Source: Rhinopithecus roxellana (taxonomy: Eukaryota; Chordata; Mammalia; Primates; Cercopithecidae). Taken from it: a DNA stretch of 64,000 nucleotides. The notes under the pieces are model-generated. The model did no database searches. It was not told the DNA's origin and saw only the letters and a list, made by a program, of their open reading frames with translations. The stretch lies in the NCBI RefSeq assembly GCF_007565055.1, contig NC_044560.1, positions 82,713,295-82,777,294 on the forward strand, read 5' to 3'. Numbering within the stretch: the stretch's first letter is position 1; the number at the start of each line of letters is the position of its first letter. Shown here piece by piece: positions 1 through 36,905 of this stretch. The translations under genes and the position numbers were made by a program.

Positions 1-1000
1 ACCCAGGGCGCAAGGTGTCCCTTCAGGGTCCCGGGCGATTCCAGCTCCGGCCTAGCAACGAGACCCGCCCAGCGTTGCATAGCAACGTCCCTGGAGCCTA
101 GCAACCACCAGCCACGCCCCCTAGCAACGTCATGCCTAATCCTCGCTCCAGGCCTTTGCCAAGAGAGAGGGGCAAGGGGCTCGTGGACTGGGGCCAAAAG
201 GTGGCGAGGGTGGGGGAGGGTGTCATGTTTAGCAGGCTGCAGGATTTCAGGGCCCACCTACAGCCCTTCCACGGGCGAGCTGTTACAGAGCCGCGTTATC
301 ACCCCCATTTACAGAGGGGAAAACCGAAGCTCCCAAAGGACATCCCTGCCCAGAGTACAGAGCGCGCTCTTCCCTGCGTGCTCCAGGAGAGCGGCTCTAG
401 CAGCTCTCTGGAGGAAGCCCTGGGCCTGGAGGGGAGGTGGTGCACAGTCGTTTCCCTCCGTACCAACTGCATTAGGAAAACCACCCAAACTGTGGGCTCA
501 GAACGGAGCTGTAGGTTTGCATAGTAATTTGCGTCATTTGCATATAGTGCGGAGGCTGCGGCACTCCCAGGCCATTCCGAGCCGGAAAAGCTCCCGAAGG
601 AGCCCCGCTTCCTCCCCCGGTTCAACTGTCCAGCCCTCTCTCCCTACCCCTCACCCGCACCCCACCCGCATCCCGTGCCGCCCCCGCTTCCAACTCCTTC
701 CGCTAAGTTCCCGCACCTCGCCCCACCCCCCGCTTTGACTCCAGTCCTGCCAGCCCCGACCTCCATCCCAAGGCCGAGGGCCCCCTCTGCTGTCTTCCGC
801 CGGTAGGGCAGCCGCAGAGCTCATGGGGCAGAGAAGAGGGGCTCCCCCAACGGAACATCGCCCCACTCCTCCCATTCCGGCAGGGTCCAGGGAGAGGCCT
901 GTACATGGGTGGACGTTGAGAAGGGGTGGGCAAGGAGGGAGTTAGGGCCCTTCTGGCCACGGGGCGAAGGGTGGGGTTCTAGAGAGGTTCTCTCCTGGAA
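1..1000. promoter_or_regulatory. GC/CpG-rich putative regulatory region beyond the SPOCD1 3' end
   Basis: Four AGCAAC-type RFX half-sites lie in the first 130 bp (one full X-box-like inverted pair at 74-86). There is an ACGTCA half CRE at 127-132, a perfect ATTTGCAT octamer at 536-543 with a 7/8 copy at 515-522, and an ETS-like CCGGAA near 581. I see no exon with both splice sites. Probably the promoter or enhancer of a gene or transcript outside the window. Confidence 0.45.
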
Positions 1001-1814
1001 GCCAGGCCCCTTTCCCTACGCTGGGTTGGTTTGGCCCTGGCAGCTGGTTCCCCCATCAGTCCGCAGATTCAGTTCTCACGACCTACACCCCACATGAGAC
1101 ACTTGACAGTTACAGCTGCTGTTAGAAGATTATTCTAGCCCCAAGGCAAGGCAGCACCATCCAACCCTAATACCAGTCTCCAACCCCACCCTGAATGCTC
1201 ACCACCAAGGCTAAGACCTTTGACATTTTCTAATACCAGTCTCTGGGATCTGGCAAGAGATAAAGAGAGGAGTCACTCAATCTGGATCTCCTGACTTCCT
1301 CAACAGAGACCTACACACAGGCAGGCCATGAAACTCACACGGATACTCACGCATGCTTGCAGGCACACCCATGCACAGAGATCCCCCAGAAGCACATAGA
1401 CACAGAGACTCGGAGGGAATATGGTGGAGTTATGTACTGTCCTTCCCCATCTAGTCAAAGGAAAAAAATCTTAGTATTAACTGAAAAATTTAAAAACCAC
1501 TGCAACTTGCTCTTTTTTTCTAGCAATCTCTTGATGTCTGATCCTCCAAAAGGCTCTGTCCATTTCTCTCTCCACCCCCAAACTTGGTCCTACTGTCTTT
1601 CCCACCACTTCCTCTTCCTTCCAGTTCAGAATACTTGCAAAATGCCTCCAGAAACTACCGTGGCAATAGCTGTGCCCTGGGGCACAGTGATGGTTCAAGA
1701 CCTCAGACCAGCAATGAGCAAGGCTGCACATTTGTGCACAAGACACTCACTGACACACCCACCCAACCATTGGACCAGGACCAGGGGCTCTCCTGACCAG
1801 CTAGCAGATGCAAT
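1001..1814. other. Spacer between the putative regulatory region and the SPOCD1 3' end
   Basis: Mixed-composition unique-looking sequence with no recognised repeat or exon. An open plus-strand stretch at 1357-1986 runs antisense into the SPOCD1 3'UTR and shows no coding features. Confidence 0.5.
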
Positions 1815-23618
<21,804 letters not shown>

Positions 23619-24151
23619 TCAGCCCGTTCAGTGGGAGCTGGGAGAAGCCCCTCTTCCAGCCAGCGCTCCCAAACCCTTCCACTCCTGAGGCCTAGGGGTG
23701 AGCACTCCAGGGAGGGGAGCACCCAGCAGGAGCCGGTGTCCTGAGTGAGGGTGGAGAGGCCTGCCTCCAAACAGGGCCGAGCTACAGTGGCCTCCAGGGT
23801 CTTCTCGTCTCTGAGAGTTCACGAATTCGCTTAAATGGGACTAAGATACCATTTATTTACGACTTATGTGCTTATTTCATTGCATACTGGCAGCCACAGG
23901 TGAGGACAGAGATTCTGAGACGTTAAGACACTCACCCAAGGGTGCACAGGAAAGTGGAAAGGCCAGGAGTCTCTCTCCCAGTTTTCACACTCCGCAAGGA
24001 GCAGATACTGAACGGGGTTCGTCCCCATGACCCTCCCCGTCTCTCTCCCTTCGGTCCCGTTCTGAAAGGCGCCCCACCCAGGTTCCCAAGCCTTACTGGG
24101 ACAGTCCCCCAGCATCCAGGAAACCCGGGCCCCATCGGTCTTCGCTCTCAC

Positions 24152-24250
24152 CTGGGCTTCCCCGGGTTTTCCCTCCTGAGGTTCCACCCACTAGCTGAAA
24201 AGGAGTTGGGATCACGTGACGCGGGGGAGGGCGGCCTCCGCTGAGGGATA
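24152..24250 (-). other. SPOCD1: Probable SPOCD1 non-coding exon 1 (3' edge at a donor; 5' edge approximate)
   Basis: The minus strand reads CCCAG|GTGAGAG at 24152/24151, a strong donor in a CpG-rich stretch 0.6 kb upstream of exon 2. It would join the exon 2 acceptor at 23571. The transcription start is not visible, and the upstream limit is a guess from the GC boxes. Confidence 0.5.
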
Positions 24251-24400
24251 GGGGCGGAGTCCCTGATGGTGCGCAAAGGGCCGCTCCCCAGGCGTGCTGG
24301 CGTTCCTACCCCGGCAGAGGGCGCCCTCTTTCCTCCTGAGGGCTTCCCGGAGGAGGTGCCAATGCTTGTGGCTCCCAAGCAGAGGTAAGTGGGGGCAAGT
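24205..24400 (-). promoter_or_regulatory. Candidate SPOCD1 promoter / small CpG island
   Basis: CpG-dense sequence with two GGGCGG boxes (24229-24234, 24252-24257) and the palindrome TCACGTGA (24212-24219), a USF/MITF/TFE-type E-box. No TATA box was found. It ends about 100 bp before a 5'-truncated L1 (24511-24973). Promoter assignment is inferred from position and composition. Confidence 0.55.
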
Positions 24401-24510
24401 GGCAGCGAGGAGCCTTGGCTGCCTGCCTGAGAGTTTAACTTGATCCTACCGCAATAGTCCCTGAGCCAGTAGGGTAATGTCAGACTTATCTAGATTATTT
24501 GCCTAATTTT

Positions 24511-24973
24511 ATTTTGTTTTATTTTTAAACTTTTATTTTAGGGTCAGAGGTCCATATGCAGGCTTTTAATATAGGTGAATTTGTGTCACGGGGGTTGTTG
24601 TACAGATTATTTCATCACCCAGTTGTTAAGCCTAGTACCCAATGTTTATTTTTTCTTATCCTCTACTTCCTCCCACCCTCCACCCTCAAGTAGGCCCCGG
24701 GGTCTGTTGTTTCTCTCTTTCTGTCCACGTGTTCTCATCATTTAGCTCCCACTTATAAGTGAGAACATGCAATATTTGGTTTTTCCATTCCTACATTAGT
24801 TTGCTAAGGATAATGGCCTCCAGCTCCATCCACGTTCCTGCAAAGGACATGAGCTTGTTCTTCTTTATGGCTGCATAGTATTCCATTGTGTATATGTACC
24901 ACATTTTATTTAGTCAATCTGCCATTGATGCACATTTAGGTTGATTCCATGTCTTTGCTATTGTGAATAGTGC
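24511..24973 (-). mobile_element. 5'-truncated L1 (L1PA/PB-type 3' end) upstream of the SPOCD1 promoter
   Basis: Plus strand is antisense to the L1 3' end: TTGTGTCACGGGGGTTGTTG, CTTATAAGTGAGAACATGC, CTTTGCTATTGTGAATAGTG. The 12-bp duplication TTGCCTAATTTT is at 24499-24510 and 24974-24985. No intact ORF. Confidence 0.92.
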
Positions 24974-25204
24974 TTGCCTAATTTTTAAAAAATTATCTCA
25001 GATATAATTAATGTAGATGGAAATGCAGATTCAAGCCCAGTAGAAGGTTAGAAATAAAAAGTGTAAAGCTATCTATCATTTGCCAATCCCCCAACTCCTG
25101 GAAAAACTATGGTTTTTTTTGTTTGTTTTTAATCATGTTTGTTGTCATGTTAGTTTTTTTAATTTCATAACTGTGAATAATATACTCATACCTCTATTAC
25201 TTGA

Positions 25205-25615
<411 letters not shown>

Positions 25616-25964
25616 TTCTTTTTTATATTTATATTTTAAGTTTTACTATTGGTTTATATTATCACTTTGAATAATAGTCTTAAATGTCTGTTTCTTCTGT
25701 ATATTGTATCTCTTGACTCTTCTCCGTGTGAAATGGGTAATTTCCCTTGATGTCCCCTCCCTGCTTCTGCCTTCATCCATGAACTAAGCTTTTACTTTTG
25801 TGTCACTGAGGTTTATAGCATTTACGTTCCGTTCGGTAAAGATAATTCAGTTTACCATTGTTTACCTGTAGATTGATTCTTAACATTGAAAACCAAATGA
25901 CATTTGTAATGTTTTGTAAATACACTTATGTAAATACTTTTACTGCAGAAACAGGGGTGTTTGG

Positions 25965-26246
25965 CTTTTTTTGAGATAGGGTCTGGCTCTGTCACTCAGG
26001 CTGGGTTGTGGTAGTGTAATCATAGCTCAATGCAACCTCGAACTCCCAGGCTCAAGTGATATTCCCATCTCAGCCTCCTGAGTAGCTGGTACTACAGGCA
26101 TGCACCACCATGCCCAGCTAATTTTTTTTTAATTTTTGGTGGAGATGATGTCTCACTTTGTAGCCTAGACTGGTCTCGAACTCCTGAGCTCAAGCGATCC
26201 TCCCATCTTGGCCTGGGATTACAGCCGTGAGCTACTACACCCAGCC
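25965..26246 (-). mobile_element. Alu (J-type)
   Basis: Antisense, diverged, short middle; ends ACACCCAGCC. Confidence 0.9.
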
Positions 26247-26844
26247 AGAACCAGGGATTTGATAAGTCTGATTGCAAGGGAGATGGAATTCCCGGGCACT
26301 AAACCTGTGCCAGGTGAGACTGTGAGAACCTTCCAGGCCAATGGAATACTAAACCACAGTTAGACTACATAAATTAGATCTATATATCAACATGAATGCA
26401 TCTCAATGACATCATGTGGAATTTTAAAAACAACATAATATGAATAACAAGGGAAATCGAGTCTGGAGTACATGGGAACTCCCTGTACTAATCTTCAGAT
26501 TTTTCTGTAGATCTAAAACTATTCTAAAAAACAAGGTTTGTTACAAAAAACAAACCAAGCTATTGGATAATCCATATTGAACACTGTCATGATATGGCGT
26601 TGGAGTACAGATGAGGTAAGAGGAGAGACTGGATGTCGCCAATGACCAAAACTACTGCTCTAAGGAAATAGTTTCTGTAAGTAAGAAGGCCTCCCTCTAA
26701 GGAATGTCTTGGTCATGATGGCAGAGAGTTGACCAGGTTCCCTAAGACCAGTGAACTAAGCCATTCCGGTCCATTTGGATAGTAGAAGTCGCCCACATTA
26801 GGCAGAGAAAGGGGGAGTGGAGATGTTGTCAGTACCACATGGTA
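26247..26844. other. Intergenic sequence, no recognised element
   Basis: No exon, repeat signature or sustained open frame seen. Confidence 0.5.
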
Positions 26845-27075
26845 TAGAGATAAAGAATGGCTAACATGTAGTGCTGTTTTGAGCCAGGGACTGGTCTTAA
26901 TGCTTTACCTATGTTAATCTTGTATTTGCTTATATTAATTTACCTATATCAATCCTTACACCAAGTCTGTGAGGTAAGAACTGTTATTATCCTTATTTGA
27001 CAGATGAGGAAATAGGCAAAAAGAGATTAAGTAATTTGCTCAAGGTTAGCAAGTACTGGTTTTAGAAACCAGCCA
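26845..27075 (+). repeat. MIR
   Basis: AATGCTTTACCTATGTTAAT ... TGAGGTAAGAACTGTTATTA ... GACAGATGAGGAAATAGG. Confidence 0.85.
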
Positions 27076-27110
27076 GTCTCTGGCCAGTTTCTCTATATCC
27101 TGGCATTCTA

Positions 27111-27429
<319 letters not shown>

Positions 27430-27601
27430 TATCTCCTGGTATTCTAAAATGTCTCATTGTCATAAAAGAATAAAGTAAGATTTTGCCCAGGTTTTGGCCT
27501 AATGTCATTTACCCCATCATTAGATGTTTACTCCATTGACTCATGACAGCACCTCTGCGATATACCTGGTTCCCATGAATGAATGCAATTTATTTCTTGG
27601 C

Positions 27602-27898
27602 TTTTTTTTCTTTTTTAAATGGAGTTTTGCTCTCATTGCCCAGGCTAGCGTGCAGTGGTGGGATCTTGGTTCACTGCAACTTTTGCCTCCTGGGTTCAAA
27701 TTATTCCCCTGCCTCAACCTCCCAAGTAGCTGGGATTACAGGTGTCCACCACCACGCCCAGCTAATTTTTGTATTATTAGTAGAGATGAGGTTTCACCAT
27801 GTTGGCCAGGCTGGTCTCAAACTCCTGACCTCAGGTGATTCACCTGCCTCGGCCTTCCAAAATGCTGGGATTACGGGTGTGAACCACCACACCTGGCC
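27602..27898 (-). mobile_element. Alu (S-type)
   Basis: Complete antisense Alu ending CACCACACCTGGCC. Confidence 0.94.
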
Positions 27899-28310
27899 TA
27901 TTTGTTGGCTTTCTTTTCTTTTCCATTGATCGATTTGTCTATTCTTGATAAACATTGTTTTAGTTCTATGGTTTTGTGATAAATATTGCTAACTGGGGAG
28001 CAAGCTCCAACCCCCCCTAACTTGGTTTCTATTTTTTATTATCGTCTTAGCTAACTATATACCTTTATTCTTCCATATGAGCTGTAGAATCATTTTGTCA
28101 AGATCCTTGCAGAATTCTGTTGGGATTTAAATTGGAATTTCATCAAATTTACAGATTAGGGATAAAACTGAGTAATACTAAGTCTTCTCATCCATAAATG
28201 TACCTTATTTCCATTCTTTCAGGCCTTCAATTCATTTTTGTGATTTTTCTTCATCAAAATATTGCACGTTTTAATTGAATTATTCTATTCTTTAATATTT
28301 TTATTGCATT

Positions 28311-28895
<585 letters not shown>

Positions 28896-29169
28896 TTAAT
28901 GTCATAAAGATATTCATAGTATTCTCGTGATTCAAAAATCTCTATTGTATCGGTTACAGTCCCCTTTTAATTCCTGATACTATTTATTTGTGCTTGCTCT
29001 CTCTCTTTCTCTCTCTCAGTTATCCTAGGGTTTTTTGTTAAATCAGATTTTTGGCTTTTTATCTCTTTTTTTTATGATGTTGTTATTATATTTTCTATTT
29101 CACTATCTTCTGGTTTTACCTTTCTTACTTACTTTCTTCTACTTCCTTTGGTTTACTCTTGTTCTTTCA

Positions 29170-29362
29170 TTTTTTTTAAGAGACAGGGTCTTGCTCTGTT
29201 GTCCAGGCTGGAGTGCAATGGTGTGATCATAGCTCACTGCAGCCTTAAACGCCTACTAATTGGCCTCAAGCTAATTTTCTAAATTATTTTAAATTATTTT
29301 GGAGAGATAGAGTCTCACTATGTTGCCCAGGCTGGTCTCAAACTTGTGGCCCAAAGTAACCC
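29170..29362 (-). mobile_element. Alu fragment (J-type, internal deletion)
   Basis: Antisense AGAGACAGGGTCTTGCTCTG ... TTGCCCAGGCTGGTCTCAAA. Confidence 0.8.
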
Positions 29363-29510
29363 ACTCCCAACACTTTGGGAGGCCAAGATGGAAGGATCAC
29401 TTACATCCAGGAGTTTGAGACAAGCTAGACAACATAGAGACCTTGTCTCTATAAAAAATACCAAAATTAGCCAGGCATGGTGGTGCATGCATGTAGTCCC
29501 AGCCTAGCGA
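29363..29510 (+). mobile_element. Alu left-arm fragment
   Basis: ACTCCCAACACTTTGGGAGG ... AAAATTAGCCAGGCATGG, head-to-head with the preceding fragment. Confidence 0.8.
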
Positions 29511-29549
29511 CAGGGTCTCTAGGGAAACAGAGTATTAGTGCCTAACATT

Positions 29550-29676
29550 TCTATTTTGTGAAGACGAAGACTCTCTATGCTGCCCAGGCTGGTCTTGAAT
29601 TCCAGGGCTCAAGCCATCCTCCTGCCTCAGCCTCCCAAAGCACTGGGATTAGAAGCATAAGCCACCACACCTAGTG
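29550..29676 (-). mobile_element. Alu fragment
   Basis: ATGCTGCCCAGGCTGGTCTT ... GCCACCACACCTAG. Confidence 0.75.
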
Positions 29677-29680
29677 GCTA

Positions 29681-29998
<318 letters not shown>

Positions 29999-30211
29999 AT
30001 ATACTTTTACTGCATTGTGATCAGTTAAAATTGTCTATATAATGTTGATTTTTAAAAAGTTTTCAAGATTTCCTTTGTTATCTGATATACTGTCAGTCAT
30101 CATTAACATTCATTGTATGCTTGAAAAATGATTGAAATTCTCAGTTTAATAATTTAAGCTTTTCCTCTTTTTTTTCTTTTTCTTTTTTCTTTTCTTTCTT
30201 CTCTCTCTCTC

Positions 30212-30505
30212 TTTTTTTTTTTTTTTGATATAGAATCTTGCTCTGTCACCCAGGCTGGAGTACAGTGGTGCGATCTCGGCTCACTGCAACCTCTGCCTCC
30301 TGGTTCAAGCAATTCTCCTGCCTCAACCTCCGAGTAGCTGGGATTACAGGCATCTGCAACTGCGCCCAGCTAATTTTTGTATTTTTAGTAGAGACGGGGG
30401 CTTCACCGTGTTGGCCAGGATGGTCTCGAACCCCTAATCTCATGATCCACTAGTCTCGGCCTCCCGAAGTGCTGGGATTACAGGTGTGAGCCACCATGCC
30501 CAGCC
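30212..30505 (-). mobile_element. Alu (S/Y-type)
   Basis: Antisense Alu with a long CT/T tail. Duplication TTAAGCTTTTC lies on both sides (about 30155 and 30512). Confidence 0.93.
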
Positions 30506-30681
30506 AACCGTTTAAGCTTTTCTTACCTCAAGCTTTTTACTCATGTTTTTCAAATCCATAGTAATCTATAGTAACTTGAATCTATAGAAATCAGTGTTCA
30601 ATGCAGAAAACAAAAACTACCCTAGGTATTTTAAGCAGAATGAGGTTTAATACACTGGGTGCTTCAAAAGTCATTAGGAGG

Positions 30682-30976
<295 letters not shown>

Positions 30977-31221
30977 GTCATTGGGAGGCTGTAGGAGTGG
31001 ACCCGAGGATGGGCCTGGAACACACATTAGAACTGTATTTATAAATACACTGCTAGGGTAACAATACAAAGATCTAATAACAGGCACCGCCACTGCTGCT
31101 TCTACTGCCCACATGCACAACACTAGGGGCCAGACATCGATGCAGGCAAACTCGATAGCACCACAGTTGTGCTTGGAAGCAGTAACAGCCCATGGAAAAG
31201 GACAGTGGTCTTGGCCTCTCA

Positions 31222-31809
<588 letters not shown>

Positions 31810-32060
31810 TCAATTTTTTCCTTTACCTCTGTAAGTTCCTGCTTTATATGTTTTTAAAAACACTTTTTTAGTAGCAGGCAAATTCATAAATTTTTACATC
31901 TTTTTGGGAGATTATAACTTTCATCAGTGCCAAATGTGCCTTTTCTTCCTATTAATGTTGTTCTGCTTTAATTCGGTTTTCTGATATTAATATTGATACA
32001 CTGCTTCCTTGTAGTCAGTATTTAGCTGATACAGTTTTGTGGGTTTGTTTTTGTTTTTGT

Positions 32061-32393
32061 TTCAGAGACGAGGTCATGCGGCGTCACCCAGCTTAAGCGC
32101 AGTGACACGATTGCAGCTCACTGCAGCCTCTAACTCTTGGGCCAGGCTAGAGGTGCAATCTCAGCTCACTGCAACCTCCACCTCCTGGGTTCAAGTGATT
32201 CTCTTGCATCAGCCTCCCAACAAGCTGGGATTACAGGTGCCCAGCAACATACCCAGCTAATTTTTGTATTTTTAGTAGAGATGGGGTTTTGCCATGTTGG
32301 CCAGGCTGGTCTCGAACTCCTGACCTCAAATGATCTGCCCGCCTCAGCCTCCCAAAGTGTTGGGATTATAGGTGTGAGTCACTGTGTCCAGCC
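32061..32393 (-). mobile_element. Alu with a fused extra Alu fragment
   Basis: A short antisense Alu 3' piece (32061-32145) is joined directly to a near-complete antisense Alu; TCAGCTCACTGCA-type text occurs twice. Confidence 0.85.
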
Positions 32394-32601
32394 TTTAAAA
32401 TTCTTAAAGTAGTAATTTGGCAGTGGAGTTTTGTTTTCAGAGACAAATTAGAGGTGAGTGAAGGAGAGGTGATGCTGGCACCAGAGACAGCTGCCAGAGA
32501 GGATAAGAGAATGTCCCACTTTACAGACTCATGCCAAACTGTCTTCCCGAGCACTTGTGCCAATTTACACTCCCATCTGCAGCCTCTGAGCAACCCAGTG
32601 A

Positions 32602-33835
<1,234 letters not shown>

Positions 33836-33916
33836 CATCAGGCTTCTTAATGACCAATTTCTGGCTCTTGGTAGCTTTCTCTCTCTTTCATTCTCTATCT
33901 TTCATAAATATGCATT

Positions 33917-33917
<1 letters not shown>

Positions 33918-33964
<47 letters not shown>

Positions 33965-33965
33965 T
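33918..33965. repeat. (TG)n microsatellite
   Basis: Uninterrupted TG run, then TATGTGTG. Confidence 0.95.
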
Positions 33966-34356
33966 TTAATTCAGAAGTAGAAAGAAATCTTATTTTTTTC
34001 AAGGAGTAGTTTACCTGTTGAGAGTGTCAGTTGTTGCAGAGGGCCCTGGAAATATAAAGACTAAGAAAGGACCCATCATGAGGCCCTGGGTTACTGGTGA
34101 CTCTGGGGGAGTGGTTGGCTGTGGAGGGAGGTTGATGAAACCTCAAGGGGATAAGAGGCGGGACACCAGGGATGCAACAGAAGAGAGCCAAGTAACGAGT
34201 TCTGGTAGCCAAAGGAAGGATAAGATTTCAAGGTCAGGTGGAGGGCATGTCTAGAAATGGAAGAACTAAGTTTATAGTGAAATGAGGAGGAGCCAGGGAG
34301 GAGGGGGTGATGGAGAAGCAGAAGTAAGGGGCCGACTCCGTGTTAAGAGCAATGGG

Positions 34357-34651
34357 GGCCAGGTGAGGTGGCTCACGCCAGTAATCCCAACACTTTGGGG
34401 GTTCGAGGTGGGTGGATCACAAGATCAGGAGTTTGAGACCTGCCTGGCCAAAATGGTGAAACCCTGACTCTACTAAAAATACAAAAATTAGCCAAGCATG
34501 GTGGCACATGCCTGTAATGCCAGCTACTCAGGAGGCTGAGACAGGAGAATCGCTTGAACCCAGGAGGCAGAGGTTGCAGTGAGCTGAGTGCACCATTGCA
34601 CGCCAGTCTGGGTGATGTAGCAAGACTCTGTACCCCCACCCCCAAAAAAAG
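34357..34651 (+). mobile_element. Alu (S-type)
   Basis: Sense Alu flanked by GAGCAATGGGGG / GAGTAATTGGGGG. Confidence 0.93.
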
Positions 34652-34679
34652 AGTAATTGGGGGCATCACAGTCCTCTTG

Positions 34680-34745
34680 AGGAAAGAGCATTGACTTTGC
34701 AGTCAGACATATGCAGATTCAAATCCCAGGGCTGCCGGTTATGAG
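34680..34745 (-). repeat. MIR fragment
   Basis: GAGCATTGACTTTGCAGTCAG ... AAATCCCAGGGCTGCC: antisense MIR. Confidence 0.65.
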
Positions 34746-36680
34746 GTGTCAGAGAGGCTGAAGACGGAGGAGCACCTAGACCAGAAGTCCCTTAACACAT
34801 GGTAGTTAGTTCTCTCTCCCTTCTTCCACCAAAAGAGTCTGTGGCTGAAGCCAGACCAGATCCAGAAGCTGGGAGGTTCTGCAAGAATGACCCTTGGCTG
34901 AGTGGGCTGCAGGCTTCGGAATTCCATGAGTCTCAGGGAGGCCAGATGAGAGCGGGTTTCTAGAGAGGGAGAACAAAGGGGATCCTGTGAGTCAGCGAGA
35001 GATGAGGGTGATGATGGAGGAGGCTGAGGTGCTGCTGCCAAGGCAAGGAAATTGCCATTGATGAGGGTGGGGGCTGGGCCTCCCCGGCTGAGGTCCAGCA
35101 GGACAGAAGTGAAGTCAGGGCAGAAATGTGCTCTGTCCTGTCCTGCCCAAGAGGAGCCACCTCCACTTCCAGCCACGTCTGCTTATGTCGTGTGGCCAGT
35201 GCCCAGTTCTACCCCAGCTGCTCCTCCTCCTTCGTCCCCATCTCAGGTCCTGGGGTCCTTCCACTGTGTTCTCCCAGCCAGAAATCTGGGTGTCAGCCTT
35301 GCCTTCCCAACTCAGCAGCCATCTAGGGTATGGACTCAGCCTCACTCTGCTTTTTCCAGGAGGTTCCTGGGCCTGGGGCACCTTCGGGCAGCTTCAGGCA
35401 GCTCTCATCTGGCGGGACTCCCTTCCACCGTTGCGCAGGAGGCTGGGGACTTCACTGGCTCCCTCTGGCTCCCAGAAGGATCCACCATCATGGATTCAGC
35501 TGAGGGGAACTCTCAGTCTCGCCTTCCTGAGATGCACTGATATTTGGGAACTGGCTTCTCAAGCTGCTGGGGAAGGGTGGGGAGGGCAAAATTTCATTTT
35601 CTGTGGATGCCTTTGTGCACATCCCTCAACCTGGCTTCATGAGCTGTGGGAAGGAGGGAAGGGGGGCAGATCTGGACCACACGGAGCAGCCAGGAGGTGA
35701 ACTTTGGAGGGAGAGCAGTCTCTGCAAATCACGTTAACCTGGGGCACTCCCTAACCTGCCCATCCTGTGCCCACCTAGTCTCGGCCAGCAAGCAGCAGGC
35801 ACCACTGCTTTGCACTGTGCATGCCAGGCCCTTTTAGGCCCTTCAGCAGAAGGCAGTGGGGCCACTCAGCCAGCAGTCACCACTGCTGTCCATAGCTCCA
35901 CTGACCCAGCCCAACATGCCGTAGCTCACTCACTTTGTCACCCCGCCTCCCAGGTTCTCTGATTTGCTAAAGGACATGTTCATGGTTGTCTATCTTATGA
36001 ACTGGAAAACTGGAGCAGATCCTCAGGGCCCCAAGCAAGAGGCTCAGTGTTAGAGGGCTTGCAACTCCGTGTCCTGAGGCTCAGTTCCTGCCTAGAGATG
36101 GACACCACTGCCTCCTAGGGCCACCAGCACCAGGACCCTCTGAAGCTGCCAGGTGCCCCTGCCCCTTGGGGCCTCCTCCCAAGGCCCTTGCTCTTCTGCA
36201 CCGAAGGTCATGCCTGCTGCCCCTGGACACTGCTAACTGTAGCTGCGGGTCACTGGTGAGTGTGTTGGGCATTGTTTGTGCCTCCGACAGTGCTCTGTGC
36301 AGACACTACTCAACCTGGTTTGCACCTCTAAGTCCTGGGCTGCAGCCAAGGTGGCTGGATTTCCTGTGCCTCTGAGCTGCTAGCTGCTATGGACACAGCC
36401 AGATGCTCCAAGGCTCCTGATCCTTGTCCCGAGGGCACGTGAACAGACACAGCCAGGAGGAAACCGGAGCACTGGCTACTGTGGGTGTATGTGTTTGTGC
36501 TCATGAAAAATGGCCCTTTTCTGAGGCTGCCAGGTGCTGCTGAGAAGGTGACTCTTCTCCCGTCCACGCTCCCTTCCATACTTACCCTTAGGAAGGAAGT
36601 CATTATGCACAGCCCACGCTTAAGCAGTGGGGGCTCATGTGCCACCCTCCCTGAGGGTAGACTATCTACATAAATTATTT
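34746..36680. other. Repeat-poor, moderately GC-rich intergenic block
   Basis: About 1.9 kb in which I recognise no Alu, MIR or L1. Open frames here (for example plus 35128-35700 and 35052-35540, which overlap in different frames) have no recognisable domain and no clear splice-site pairing, so I do not call a gene. It could be an ancient repeat, an unannotated lncRNA or plain unique sequence. Confidence 0.4.
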
Positions 36681-36905
36681 GGAATCTGCATGGGAGATCT
36701 GTCTCTTCTCATTCATTTATTTATATCATTTGTTCAATCACTTATTTATATCACTCTGGACTCACGGGTATTGATTTTATATTTTGAGTTGTAATCCATT
36801 GCTACTTTATTTGGTTTGTTGCTCAAACTGTTCCTGTTTTGGCTGTTGGGGGCTCTGGGTCTCTTTAACATTTTGTTGTGTCCCCATTATTACGGGGTGG
36901 GATAT
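36681..36905 (-). mobile_element. Old L1 3' fragment
   Basis: CATTCATTTATTTATATCAT ... GTAATCCATTGCTACTTTAT ... TTGTTGCTCAAACTGTTCC is the antisense 3'UTR of an old L1M-type element. Confidence 0.6.

Noticed and set aside
35052..35700. Two overlapping plus-strand frames (162 and 190 codons)
   Set aside because: Different frames over the same DNA, no domain, no clear splice or poly(A) context.
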